DNA of 64,000 nucleotides from Paraburkholderia agricolaris (GCF_009455635.1 NZ_QPER01000001.1:1674001-1738000); one strand, 5' to 3'; positions 21,386 through 28,646 are shown, counted from the first letter of the stretch. Translations and numbers: made by a program. The notes: a model not told the origin generated them from the letters alone.

Positions 21386-21619
21386 ATGAGCTCGGTCGTG
21401 GCGACGGGGCAATTCGTTAGTGAGGTCATTCATATGGGACGCGAAGGCATTACGCCGGCGGATGTTGTGCGAGCATGCGTTTCGTTGCGAAAGCAGCGCC
21501 GTCGGATGGGATTGAGGAACGTGAGGCTCGAACTCGGAAGAGGCAGCTACCGCACGATAGGTAAGCATCTAAGATTGCTGGCCCTTCGGGAGTTGGACCG
21601 GTCGCGCCAACGAACGTGA
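21386..21619 (+). CDS. KfrA N-terminal-like DNA-binding protein, 77 residues
   Basis: The product contains ITPADVVRACVSLRKQRRRM followed by VRLELGRGSYRTIGKHLRLL, which matches the helical DNA-binding N-terminus of KfrA-type plasmid proteins (xxVRxxLGxGSxxTIxxHL). The long coiled coil of full KfrA is missing, so it is either a short relative or a truncated gene. Starts at 21386 or at ATG 21437 (after GTGAGG) are both possible. It diverges from the IS-split gene and opens the plasmid-like region, where it may act as a repressor. Confidence 0.65.
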   Translation: MSSVVATGQFVSEVIHMGREGITPADVVRACVSLRKQRRRMGLRNVRLELGRGSYRTIGKHLRLLALRELDRSRQRT

Positions 21620-21845
21620 GTGTCGTTTGGCAAGTAATGAGGTAACCCCAGTTGGCGTGGCGCTGGCTGCGGCGCTATATAAGATAATTCCCGGCTGCAT
21701 CCGGCGAATCCATTCCATTCGATATGTAGTCTTGGGTGCTTGATTTGGCGGCCGATGCAGCGGCCGCTTTTCTTCGGTCGCGGTCGACAGGCGCGCCTCA
21801 GCCGCTCGCGAAGTCTATAGAGCAGAGAATTGTCAAGCAAATAAA

Positions 21846-21876
21846 ACAGTAGTACTATATAAATTATCACTACTGT
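21846..21876. promoter_or_regulatory. Inverted repeat around a TATA-rich promoter-like core
   Basis: The arms ACAGTAGT (21846-21853) and ACTACTGT (21869-21876) are perfect inverted repeats flanking ACTATATAAATTATC. The centre resembles a -10 region, and a small membrane-protein gene starts 14 bp downstream. I read it as a possible operator; no regulator can be assigned. Confidence 0.35.
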
Positions 21877-21889
21877 GCTGCCACATACC

Positions 21890-22030
21890 ATGCTACAAAT
21901 CGTAATCGAAAACCGTGACCTGCTCATCGTTCTGGGCTTCTGCACACTAATGTTTGGGCTGCTGTTTCCGGAGACCTTCGGCAATGGCAATGCGGAATTC
22001 TATAAGCAGCTCGAGCGCGAAGGCCGCTAA
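21890..22030 (+). CDS. Small single-pass membrane protein, 46 residues
   Basis: The ATG at 21890 opens a short frame with a hydrophobic span (LLIVLGFCTLMFGLLF, residues 11-26) and a charged C-terminal tail (FYKQLEREGR). I do not recognise a family. The inverted repeat just upstream and the coding-like base pattern support a real gene, but no strong ribosome site is seen. It lies between the KfrA-like gene and another small membrane protein in the plasmid-like region. Confidence 0.45.
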   Translation: MLQIVIENRDLLIVLGFCTLMFGLLFPETFGNGNAEFYKQLEREGR

Positions 22031-22290
22031 TCGCACTCTGTTGTCAACAGTCTCCGCCACGCGCGGGGCTTTCGTTCCTCCGTGATTCGCGGATTCCTGC
22101 TGGTGCCGGGGGCGCAACCATAAAAATGTCTTCTGACGCGGAAGCATCGCGTCGGCAAAAGTCTGCTCGCTAGACGTAGTACGTAGCTGCCAACAAGGCT
22201 ACGTCGGTGCGACGGCATCGATAACCAACCGCCCTTCGGTCGCTTCGCCGAAGGGCGTGGCACACAAGGGCATCTCCGGAGAGGCAAGAC

Positions 22291-22641
22291 ATGCAAGCAA
22301 CAAATCTGGCAGCACTGCCGTTGGCAGCGAAAGTCGTGATGTTGGTTCTCGTCATCGTGGCCATGCAGTACACAACGCGAGAAGTCATCACGCTCCATCG
22401 TCAGGGCTTCCTAAAAGCAGCACCGACGGCGATAGTGGCCCTGTGTGCGATGCTCGTTACGTACCAAATCGGAGGTATCATCGGCGCGTCCTTCGGTGGT
22501 TTCGCAGCACTGCTGGGTTTGATTGCTGCAGGTGGCATCCGACGCACGGCAGCCATGCTGGCTGCTCGTCGCGAAGCGATGTCGGTACAGTGGCAGGCCA
22601 TGTTTGCAGCAGCGGAGCGCGCGAAAGCCGAAAAGCACTGA
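22291..22641 (+). CDS. Small membrane protein, 116 residues, unknown
   Basis: GGAGAGGCAAG precedes the ATG at 22291, a good ribosome site. The product has two or three hydrophobic spans: residues 12-25 (AKVVMLVLVIVAMQY), 45-60 (AIVALCAMLVTYQIGG) and a Gly/Ala-rich third (IIGASFGGFAALLGLIAAGG). A positively charged Ala-rich cytoplasmic tail ends in AERAKAEKH. No family is recognised. A Rho-independent terminator follows at 22659-22685, so it forms its own transcript. Small membrane proteins of this kind are common on plasmids and phages. Confidence 0.6.
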   Translation: MQATNLAALPLAAKVVMLVLVIVAMQYTTREVITLHRQGFLKAAPTAIVALCAMLVTYQIGGIIGASFGGFAALLGLIAAGGIRRTAAMLAARREAMSVQWQAMFAAAERAKAEKH

Positions 22642-22658
22642 CCCCCTGATTCTGATTC

Positions 22659-22685
22659 CAAAGCCCGGTTCGCCGGGCTTCCTAT
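22659..22685 (+). terminator. Hairpin terminator after the 116-residue membrane protein
   Basis: AAGCCCGG (22661-22668), loop TTCG, CCGGGCTT (22673-22680), followed by CCTATT. The hairpin is perfect; the T tract is short. Confidence 0.7.
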
Positions 22686-22705
22686 TCCGCTGTGTAAAGC
22701 AGACT

Positions 22706-22942
22706 TTAGGCTGACGCTGCGCGGAAGGTGTCCAGCAGCGGCTTAGCGCCGCGTTCGCGCGCTAGGCGACACGCTACCATTTTTGCGTGCGCCACCTCGC
22801 GCGTTTCGAAAATATCGCTGTCCACGAAACCGTCCGGACCCTTGAAGCTGCATTCGAACCGCAGCAGGCGTTTCTTTGAAATGCGATGCCGCTGGCCAAT
22901 TTCGCGTTCGTTGCCGACGATTGCAACGGTTTCCCAATGCAC
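22706..22942 (-). CDS. Unknown 78-residue protein divergent from the replication gene
   Basis: Read minus from a GTG at 22942, the product (MHWETVAIVGNEREIGQRHR and on) has a beta-rich first half and a basic helix near the C-terminus (AHAKMVACRLARERGAKPLL). I do not recognise it. AGGA lies 12 bases before the start, so the start is uncertain. It shares a 145-bp intergenic region with the divergent TrfA-type gene and could help control it; that is inference only. Confidence 0.45.
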   Translation of the reverse strand: MHWETVAIVGNEREIGQRHRISKKRLLRFECSFKGPDGFVDSDIFETREVAHAKMVACRLARERGAKPLLDTFRAASA

Positions 22943-23045
22943 GACAGAGCTTTTTTCCTGTGCAGCAAAGGCAATAGCCCGCTGGGCGTCGCACGCATCA
23001 TGTGACAGCGTGTGCGTATTTTGCCGGGTGCTGTTTTTTTTGAGG

Positions 23046-23064
23046 TCGCTATAGAAGCTATAAC
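23046..23064 (+). promoter_or_regulatory. GCTATAG element upstream of the replication gene
   Basis: GCTATAGAAGCTATAACC contains GCTATA twice, 8 bp apart, about 25 bp before the ATG at 23088. Related GCTATAG elements lie upstream of the genes at 28057 and 28647 in this region, so it may be a shared control site or part of a shared promoter. No regulator is assigned. Confidence 0.4.
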
Positions 23065-23087
23065 CCGCTCTCGACGGACGCTCTCAA

Positions 23088-24623
23088 ATGAACACCCAGT
23101 ACACCTACACCGCCGCGCAGTTCGCAACGTTCCCGGCCGGCGACATCGCCGACATGTTCGAGCTGGACGCAGACTTTTTCTCCGCCTTCACGCCGGCGAA
23201 CGTGCGGGCTTGGGTGAAAGCAAACAAGAGCCTCTTTGCCCGCATTCAACTTCGCGACACGCTGCGCGACTGGGCCAGCCGTTGCGACGGACACGACGAG
23301 AAGCAGGAGTGGACCGGCTTTGCCGACAAATTGACCGCGTACAGCTGGCTATACGCGCTGTCGGACCTGGTGGATGCAGGCATTCAGGGATTCGACCTCG
23401 ACCGCCCTCTTATCGGCGAAATCGCGCCTCCTGCTGGCAAGGAAGCTGAGCGCAAGGCCGAGGAAGCAACAGCTACTGAAGCATCCCGCGAGCGTGCTCG
23501 CAAATACGCCGAGTTCCAGCGTGCGGAAGCGCGCAAAGCACTGGGCACGCTAAACTGTGAAGCTGTCGATGTCGCCGACGACTTTGACCCGAGGCCGGCA
23601 GCACTGGCTCCGGCCCCTGTGCGCGAAGAGCGCCAACCGGTGCGGGCCGCAGCGTTCGACATGGAAGACATGCCGGCAGAAGACTTGCTCAAGGGTATGG
23701 AGCAGCTTGCACTGCGCAAAAGCGTTTCGGACCTGTTCTTGCCGGCAGCGCGTGCGTCGCAGTTGACCTTGCCGCACATTATTATGCGCAGCCGGTTGAT
23801 TTTCACGGGTGCCCGCAATGCGAAGCGGACGAAATACACGAAAGAGGCGCCCATGCGCGTTGACCGCGTGTCCGGCTTTAAAGCTGGCACCGTCGAGATG
23901 TTGTACATCGGCGAAGAACTGCGCACCTCGGACATGGAAACCTACGCGCACATGCTGCGCCTTGCAGCCACCGTGCCGCTGGGCCAGCGTCTGCCGACAG
24001 TCAAGGTTCTCGACCTGCTGCGCAAAATCGGCCGCGACAAAAGCACTCCGGCGCTGCGGTCCCTCGTTGAGCAGCTGCACCGTCTGCGGAATGCGGAGAT
24101 TCAACTGTGGACATCGGACAAGGCCGTAATCGAAAGCTGGTGCGCCCTGTTTCCGCACGAACAGCTTTTCAAGCGCGCCGGCGTGGCAGGCGTGAAGGTG
24201 TCTTTTAAGCTGCTCGGCGACCTCGTGGAGACGAAGTCGGAAAAAGGTAACACCGTTGAGTTTTCTACTGAAATCAGCCGCTACGCTCGCGTGTTCTTTG
24301 GTCAGAAGTTGAGCAGCTGGTACAGCGAGAGCATCTATCGCGAGCTGTCAGGTATGGGTAAGCGTCTGTTTCTGTTTTACCAGTCTCACGACGGTTCGTA
24401 CGATTTCACTTTCGATGACCTCGTCGAGTATCTCGGCGCGCAAGGCAGCCGCAAAACTTTCCGCGAGACGCTACAGGACGCACATGACGACCTGAAAAAA
24501 GCCTGCTTCATTAAGGGCTGGGCGCTGAAGGCAAGCCCAAACCGCAACGGACTGAAAGCTTACGTGCTGGAAGGTCTGACGACGAAGCGCGCTGCCCGCG
24601 AACTCGAGACCGCTGACCTCTAA
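23088..24623 (+). CDS. TrfA-type plasmid replication initiator protein
   Basis: This 511-residue protein has a Glu/Ala-rich, probably coiled middle (residues 110-160) and a C-terminal half resembling TrfA of IncP plasmids. That half includes GEELRTSDMETYAHMLRLA, then LPTVKVLDLLRKIGRDKSTPALRSLVEQLHRL, a paired winged-helix pattern. TrfA binds iterons at the vegetative origin and recruits the host helicase. The N-terminal 200 residues are an extension not found in TrfA (about 380 residues). Iteron-like repeats begin 180 bp downstream, which supports the role. No ribosome site is obvious; the start is preceded by CTCTCAA, a leader also seen before 26920. Confidence 0.75.
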   Translation: MNTQYTYTAAQFATFPAGDIADMFELDADFFSAFTPANVRAWVKANKSLFARIQLRDTLRDWASRCDGHDEKQEWTGFADKLTAYSWLYALSDLVDAGIQGFDLDRPLIGEIAPPAGKEAERKAEEATATEASRERARKYAEFQRAEARKALGTLNCEAVDVADDFDPRPAALAPAPVREERQPVRAAAFDMEDMPAEDLLKGMEQLALRKSVSDLFLPAARASQLTLPHIIMRSRLIFTGARNAKRTKYTKEAPMRVDRVSGFKAGTVEMLYIGEELRTSDMETYAHMLRLAATVPLGQRLPTVKVLDLLRKIGRDKSTPALRSLVEQLHRLRNAEIQLWTSDKAVIESWCALFPHEQLFKRAGVAGVKVSFKLLGDLVETKSEKGNTVEFSTEISRYARVFFGQKLSSWYSESIYRELSGMGKRLFLFYQSHDGSYDFTFDDLVEYLGAQGSRKTFRETLQDAHDDLKKACFIKGWALKASPNRNGLKAYVLEGLTTKRAARELETADL

Positions 24624-24805
24624 TAAATATGCCCCTCACCGGGGCCTTCAGACTGCTGACGAAACTCACGTTTTTCGGAGCTTGGGGTTTGTTTTTCAGG
24701 CCAGGCGGGTGGCGGCGTGAAGCGCGAGTTTGGGGTCCATCAAGGCCACGAGGGCACTGATGAGCCGCTGCAGACAGCCGTAAGCCCGCTTCTGCCCAAG
24801 TGAGG

Positions 24806-24859
24806 GCGGTGTATTTTTGCCCGGGTACAGGCAAGCCAAGGCCGGTGTATTTTGCCCGC
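24806..24859 (+). repeat. Two GGTGTATTTTGCCCG boxes
   Basis: GCGGTGTATTTTTGCCCGG (24806-24824) and GCCGGTGTATTTTGCCCGC (24841-24859) are 35 bp apart in the same orientation and differ mainly by one T. The same box recurs at 26021, 26418 and 27934 and, inverted, at 25791 and 28024. Confidence 0.75.
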
Positions 24860-24862
24860 TCA

Positions 24863-24910
24863 CGGTGTAATGACCAGTGTAAAGACCGGTGTAATCACCG
24901 GTGTATTGAC
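24863..24910 (+). repeat. Tandem array of four 12-bp units (iteron-like)
   Basis: The units are CGGTGTAATGAC, CAGTGTAAAGAC, CGGTGTAATCAC and CGGTGTATTGAC, contiguous with no spacer. The consensus CRGTGTAAWSAC shares GGTGTA with the longer boxes just upstream. The array lies 240 bp after the replication initiator gene. I read it as iterons bound by the TrfA-type protein. Confidence 0.75.
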
Positions 24911-25337
24911 GGCGAAGTACACTCAATAAAATCAACGACGTAACTCGTCCTTAACATATAACAGATAACAGTTAAGGAGGGCCGGGCCTTCAGCCCGTCC
25001 AAGAAAGCCTCCTTTTTTCCCTTGTAAAAGCTTTGGTACGCAAGGGGTGCGCACCGCGCGCAACCCATTAGATATAAGAATTGAGAAGAGGGCTTCGTAC
25101 TCTAGTGAGGCTTTCTTCCTGGGCTGCATGGGAGAGGGTTTGAAGGGCCCGCGCACACACGGGCGGTTGTGGTGCGCATAGCGCGCCGACAGCCAACGGC
25201 AGGGAAGGGCTGGGACGACACATCGCCCTCCGCTACGCAGGCCCGTTCCTGCGCTCACCGCGCGCCCTGCCGCAATCCCTCGCGCCTCAATTCCGCGGCG
25301 GCAGCTTCGCACGACACGCCGCACCTTCCCCTCTTAA

Positions 25338-25753
25338 CCGGAAACCGTAGCAAACACAAACATTACCATTGTCAACGTGTCGTCCATCCTCATCGGCGCG
25401 CGTGACCCTGACACCGGCGTCGTTGGCGAACTGCGCGATATCGGCCTGTCGACGGTCTTTAAGGCCGCCTTGACCGCCGACACGAAGCAATTGAAATCAG
25501 CAAAGGGCGACCTGATTCAGTCAATTCAGCTGACGCCGACGGCGACTGTGCAGTGCGCACCGGTGGCGATTACACCCCCGGCAGTGGGTCGCTCAAGAGC
25601 CTGCCCACCACGTACACGGCGACGTCCGGCAGCTTCGCAATTACGGACACTATCCCCGACGGCGTACTCGTCATGCAGTGCACCCTCAAGGTCGTGAGCC
25701 CTTCCGGAGGGACCGCCTTTTACACCTTTGCGTGGCAGCGTCCGGCCTTGTAA
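25338..25753 (+). pseudogene. Frameshifted unknown beta-rich protein gene
   Basis: Two strongly coding-like pieces adjoin in different frames. The first runs from about 25338 to 25553 (NITIVNVSSILIGARDPDTG and on) and the second from 25553 to a TAA at 25753 (RTGGDYTPGSGSLKSLPTTY and on to FAWQRPAL). Loss of one base near 25550 would explain the break. The first piece also has no ATG before an in-frame TAA at 25335; only an internal GTG at 25377 is available. The combined product of about 138 residues looks like a beta-rich structural or phage-type protein, but I do not recognise it. Confidence 0.5.
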
Positions 25754-26020
25754 TTGCATCGCGGCGGTAGCCATGCGCTAGACCCAGGGTTAAATACACC
25801 GGGTTTTTCTTTGCCATTCACTGCCGCACACACCGTATCCGACGCAGGCGTCAAGCACGCTTTTGCGCAAGCTTAACGCAGGCGATTACGCCGGCGCGGC
25901 CGCTCAATGCGCGGCGTACAACAAGGCAGGCGCGGTGGTTTCGCCGGGCCTCGTGCGCCGCCGCGCAGTCGAATGCTCGCTCTTCCAGTGCGGGCAGTAC
26001 ACGCAAAACTAAAAGCCACG

Positions 26021-26040
26021 CGCGGTGTATTTTGCCCGGC
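26021..26040 (+). repeat. GGTGTATTTTGCCCGG box
   Basis: CGCGGTGTATTTTGCCCGGC repeats the box seen at 24841-24859 with a match across GGTGTATTTTGCCCG. Confidence 0.7.
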
Positions 26041-26141
26041 AGGGCAGAGCGCACCTGAAGCCACCCTCCGGAGGGATTACGAGCCCTCCGCTTGTCTGCC
26101 GCTTACCCGCGACCAGCGGGACCAGCACCGCTGGACCAGAC

Positions 26142-26180
26142 CCCCTGTTTATTTGGCTGTTAAAACGACCTAAACAGGGG
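26142..26180. repeat. Inverted repeat CCCCTGTTTA / TAAACAGGGG
   Basis: Perfect 10-bp arms separated by 19 bp, in a stretch without genes. It could fold as an RNA hairpin or be a protein-binding site. Confidence 0.5.
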
Positions 26181-26417
26181 CTTCCTACAGCCTCTGCTTG
26201 CTCCCACTGCTCGCCGCGCCTTTAACTACGGCGCCTGCGGGCATTTCCTCGTTCGCAATCCGAGCCACGCCTTCGGCTCAGCGCCCGGGGAGGGAACTAC
26301 GCTTATCTGCACCGGGTGACGTCAGGCCTCATCGGCGCTCCCTCCTTTGCAATCACACCCCGCACCCAACACCCACCCTTTGTTTTCAATTAACCCCCAA
26401 CTGCGTCTCTGTCCCAC

Positions 26418-26459
26418 GCCCGGTGTATTTAGCCCGTCGTTATAAAACTGATAGCTAGA
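26418..26459 (+). promoter_or_regulatory. Repeat box joined to a promoter-like sequence
   Basis: GCCCGGTGTATTTAGCCCG is followed by TCGTTATAAAACTGATAGC. Nearly the same arrangement recurs at 27934-27976, where GTATAAAACTTATAGCTA follows the box. TATAAA may be a -10 element and the box an operator. The next gene starts at 26578. Confidence 0.5.
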
Positions 26460-26577
26460 CACATCCTTCGCGCGAGCAATCCCAAAGGCAACTCAAACGG
26501 GGTTGCTATATAGGAAATATGAAGCACTTTTCGAACTCGCCTTGCAATTTAATTTTTGAACCGAGGGAGCACCACGA

Positions 26578-26841
26578 ATGAACCAGGCTATTTCCACCGT
26601 TGCGCACAAACACATGCCCGTCGTGCTCAGCGACGGTAAGCGAACCAGTGTCTCGATTCCGGCGGGGCTGTACGCCGACTATGTGCGCCGTATGGGTGGC
26701 GACCCGCTCGCTTTTCGTACTCAGCTCAACGGAGCTGCGCTGTCGGCAAAGCCGCGCCTTGGTGTGACGCGTTCGCTTGCTGTGCGCCTCGCGCTGGACG
26801 AACGTATCGAGAAGCTGGAATCAGCGGTGGCCGCTGCGTAA
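26578..26841 (+). CDS. Unknown 87-residue protein
   Basis: The ATG at 26578 follows GAGGGAGCACCACGA, a plausible ribosome site. The product has a strand (MPVVLSDGKRTSVSIPAGLY) followed by helices (YADYVRRMGG, SLAVRLALDERIEKLESAVA), somewhat like a small DNA-binding or antitoxin-type protein, but I cannot place it in a family. A box-plus-promoter unit at 26418-26459 lies upstream. It is followed after 78 bp by another small gene on the same strand. Confidence 0.55.
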   Translation: MNQAISTVAHKHMPVVLSDGKRTSVSIPAGLYADYVRRMGGDPLAFRTQLNGAALSAKPRLGVTRSLAVRLALDERIEKLESAVAAA

Positions 26842-26919
26842 TGCGCAGCTGATTACACAAACGCGGCACGCATGGCGTGCCGCCCTGCAAAGACAAGATA
26901 TATTAAGGCTCTCTCTCAA

Positions 26920-27117
26920 ATGTCCTCAAATATTTTCATCGATACCCTCCTGGTTAAAGCAGGCTCGACGTCGGGGGTGTACCTTCAAGGCGAAGTCAAA
27001 GGCGAGATGGTGTACATGCCGCTGACGCTGGACGGAGCACGGCAGATTGCCGCCGATTTACACCGCGCCGCGGCTGCCGTAGAAGCGCTGTCACTGCGGG
27101 ACAGGCTCACTCACTAA
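26920..27117 (+). CDS. Unknown 65-residue protein
   Basis: I start this at ATG 26920, directly preceded by CTCTCTCAA; the leader CTCTC(T)AA also precedes the initiator gene ATG at 23088. The product (MSSNIFIDTLLVKAGSTSGV and on) has a strand-rich N-terminal half with YMPLTLDGARQIAADLHRAA and a helical tail. No family is recognised. A terminator at 27188-27209 follows. The base pattern is coding-like, which supports a real gene. Confidence 0.55.
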   Translation: MSSNIFIDTLLVKAGSTSGVYLQGEVKGEMVYMPLTLDGARQIAADLHRAAAAVEALSLRDRLTH

Positions 27118-27187
27118 ACCCTCATGGGTTTTGAGAATACGCAAAGTCCGTGAGAAGTCGTGATACAACCAGTGCAATAGCAACACC

Positions 27188-27209
27188 GCCCGCGTTCTGC
27201 GGGCTTTTT
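27188..27209 (+). terminator. Hairpin terminator after the 65-residue gene
   Basis: GCCCGC (27188-27193), loop GTTCT, GCGGGC (27199-27204), then TTTTT. Confidence 0.75.
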
Positions 27210-27390
27210 GTTGGCAGCTCGCGGCGCTCGCTGCGTCCTGCGCCCGAGTCGGTGTCTCGAGGCACGGAGGTATGCGTAGCGGCGCACACCGCAGCTCGCC
27301 CGGAAAAGCCGGTATGTCCGCGCGAATCCCGGCATTCCTACCCGTGCCACGCCCCTTCAGATACGGACCACTTTGTGAGCAGAGCATGGG

Positions 27391-27696
27391 GCCTCGTAGC
27401 GCAGTGACTTCGCACCGTCCATGAGCCTCGTAGCGCAGTGAGTAGTAGGCTCCAATAGCGCAGTGCCAGGCACAACCAAGGCAGCTCCGTAGCGCAGTGC
27501 GTCGGTTTTCTTTTTAGCGCAGTAAGGGACCTCGCTTTCCCGGCATCTTGCAAACAAATAGCGGCGCAGCCGCTGTCTTCAGCTACCCCCATAAGAAGCC
27601 TGCTCACGCACTGAAGGGTTGAACCGTTGCGCGCAATACGATGGTCTCATATCGCAGTAAAAGCGAGGGGCCAGCGAGCGTGTCTGTAGCGCAGTA
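27391..27696 (+). repeat. Field of seven TAGCGCAGTR boxes (iteron-like)
   Basis: Copies in the same orientation start at 27395, 27429, 27454, 27488, 27523, about 27650 (ATCGCAGTA variant) and 27685. The first two share a 17-bp exact repeat (GCCTCGTAGCGCAGTGA) 34 bp apart. Spacings of the first five are 34, 25, 34 and 35 bp. The box is unrelated to the GGTGTA family, so a different protein may bind here. Confidence 0.75.
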
Positions 27697-27933
27697 CGAG
27701 GCCTCGTTGTTCCGGTGCTTGATATCAAATGGGGGTTGAGTGTAGTGCGGGGCAAATGACAACAGCGGAGCGGGTGTAACCCGCCGGTGAGTGTTCTTAC
27801 ATCAGTCCGGCATGCGCGCGGGTCGCGCGCTATTGAAAACAGGGCGGCGCTGTCCGCCCGTGGGGTTGACGTGCCCAAGCTGTTCCTGAAGCATCGAGTC
27901 GATGCAGCGCTCAGGCGCTGCGGGTTGGAACGT

Positions 27934-27985
27934 GCCCGGTGTATTTAGCCGGGGCCGTATAAAACTTATAGCTATAGGTTTCATA
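27934..27985 (+). promoter_or_regulatory. Repeat box, promoter-like TATAAA and TATAGCTATA palindrome
   Basis: GCCCGGTGTATTTAGCCGGG is followed by CCGTATAAAACTTATAGCTATAGG (split here: CCGTATAAAACT, TATAGCTATAGG). It parallels the unit at 26418-26459. TATAGCTATA is a perfect 10-bp palindrome. It should drive the gene at 28057. Confidence 0.5.
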
Positions 27986-28023
27986 CCCCGAACTGAGCAC
28001 GTCATCAGAACGGCCGGCGGGGT

Positions 28024-28035
28024 GCTAAATACACC
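28024..28035 (-). repeat. Inverted GGTGTATTTAGC box before the 28057 gene
   Basis: GCTAAATACACC is the reverse complement of the box at 27938. It lies 22 bp before the ATG at 28057, so the promoter is bracketed by two facing boxes, which would suit a looping or overlapping repressor. Confidence 0.6.
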
Positions 28036-28056
28036 ACACTCTCTCAAGGCCCGACA

Positions 28057-28434
28057 ATGACTTCATCTTCCCTCGACGCACTCGAGCGCGCTTTCTACGA
28101 CATCCACGGCGAAGGCCACTCGCTCGACACCGGCGACATCCGCCACGCACTCTTTGACACCCTCGGCATTACGACTGATACCCCGATTGGCACCGCAATG
28201 GAGCGCCTCGATTCGGCACGCGCCGGCTGCATTGAGGCCGCGGACCTCAGCCTGGCTGGTTTATCCAAGCTGTGCAGCACGTACACCGTTTCCCTCGGCT
28301 ATGCCCGCGCGGCTACGGGTGTCTCAGTTGCACGGCACGACCGCGCACTCGTGGTCGCACTACGCGACGAGCTGACGTTGCTCGAGTTGTTCGCGGCCGA
28401 GTCTGAATTGAGCGCGGCGGTCGACGTTAGCTGA
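28057..28434 (+). CDS. Unknown 125-residue protein
   Basis: The ATG at 28057 is preceded by CTCTCTCAAGGCCCGACA, in which AAGG may act as ribosome site. The product is largely helical and acidic (MTSSSLDALERAFYDIHGEG and on to ELTLLELFAAESELSAAVDV) with no signal peptide or membrane span. I do not recognise a family. The promoter region carries two facing GGTGTATTTAGC boxes and a TATAGCTATA palindrome, so expression is probably tightly controlled, perhaps by the TrfA-type protein. Confidence 0.6.
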   Translation: MTSSSLDALERAFYDIHGEGHSLDTGDIRHALFDTLGITTDTPIGTAMERLDSARAGCIEAADLSLAGLSKLCSTYTVSLGYARAATGVSVARHDRALVVALRDELTLLELFAAESELSAAVDVS

Positions 28435-28559
28435 AAGCAGGCGCAGCAGAGCTGCGCAAGCAGCTCTCCCTGCAGCTGGGAATCGAGGCGCGCACATTGC
28501 GCGCCTTTCTGCTTCAGGGAGAACACGGGGCTCGTGTGTGGTCGGGTAGGGCAGTTTTT

Positions 28560-28578
28560 TCGTGGTGGCTATAGGTTA
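28560..28578 (+). promoter_or_regulatory. GGCTATAGGTTATG element upstream of the DUF2274-like gene
   Basis: GTGGTGGCTATAGGTTATG shares GCTATAGGTT with the element at 27970 and GCTATA with 23046. It lies about 70 bp before the ATG at 28647. Confidence 0.35.
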
Positions 28579-28646
28579 TGTGCACAAGGTGAACGCGACG
28601 CGCGCTACCCAGCACACAGCACCTACTCACTCTCTCGAGGTACAAA

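Larger units (their letters stand above)
24624..25337. other. Non-coding region downstream of the initiator, likely part of the origin
   Basis: This 714-bp stretch has no convincing gene. It holds GGTGTATTTT(T)GCC boxes at 24806-24824 and 24841-24859, a perfect four-unit 12-bp tandem array at 24863-24910, an AT-rich tract (24911-24975), and a stem (AAGGAGG near 24974 with GCCTCC near 25007) running into a T tract. An iteron array next to an AT-rich stretch close to the initiator gene is the usual layout of an iteron origin. I did not find a confident DnaA box. Confidence 0.55.
25754..26577. other. Non-coding region with repeat boxes and hairpins
   Basis: I see no supported gene in these 824 bp. 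It holds an inverted GGTGTATTTA box (25791-25803), a forward box (26021-26040), and a third box (26418-26435) joined to a promoter-like TTATAAAACTGATAGCTAG. Two stems are present: CCAGCGG/CCGCTGG near 26113-26134, and CCCCTGTTTA (26142-26151) with TAAACAGGGG (26171-26180). GTTGCTATATAGG near 26503 resembles the TATAG elements elsewhere in the region. It may contain an RNA or part of an origin. Confidence 0.45.
27118..28056. other. Non-coding region with TAGCGCAGTR repeat field and promoter box
   Basis: These 939 bp hold a terminator (27188-27209), seven related TAGCGCAGTR boxes between 27395 and 27696, and a GGTGTATTTAGCC box with promoter (27934-27976). An inverted copy of that box lies at 28024-28035, just before the next gene. 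No frame in the repeat field has a convincing start or ribosome site. This looks like a second iteron field or an incompatibility region. Confidence 0.55.

Noticed and set aside
24696..24935. Minus-strand frame with repeated YTG tripeptide pattern
   Set aside because: The repeat arises because the 12-bp iteron-like units are a multiple of three; there is no ribosome site and the frame covers the origin-like array.
27357..27607. Minus-strand frames over the TAGCGCAGTR field
   Set aside because: The frames only translate the repeats; spacings of 25 and 34 bp break any peptide repeat and no start signal is present.
27391..27696. CRISPR array
   Set aside because: The repeats are only 10-17 bp, irregularly spaced and partly degenerate, with no cas genes nearby.
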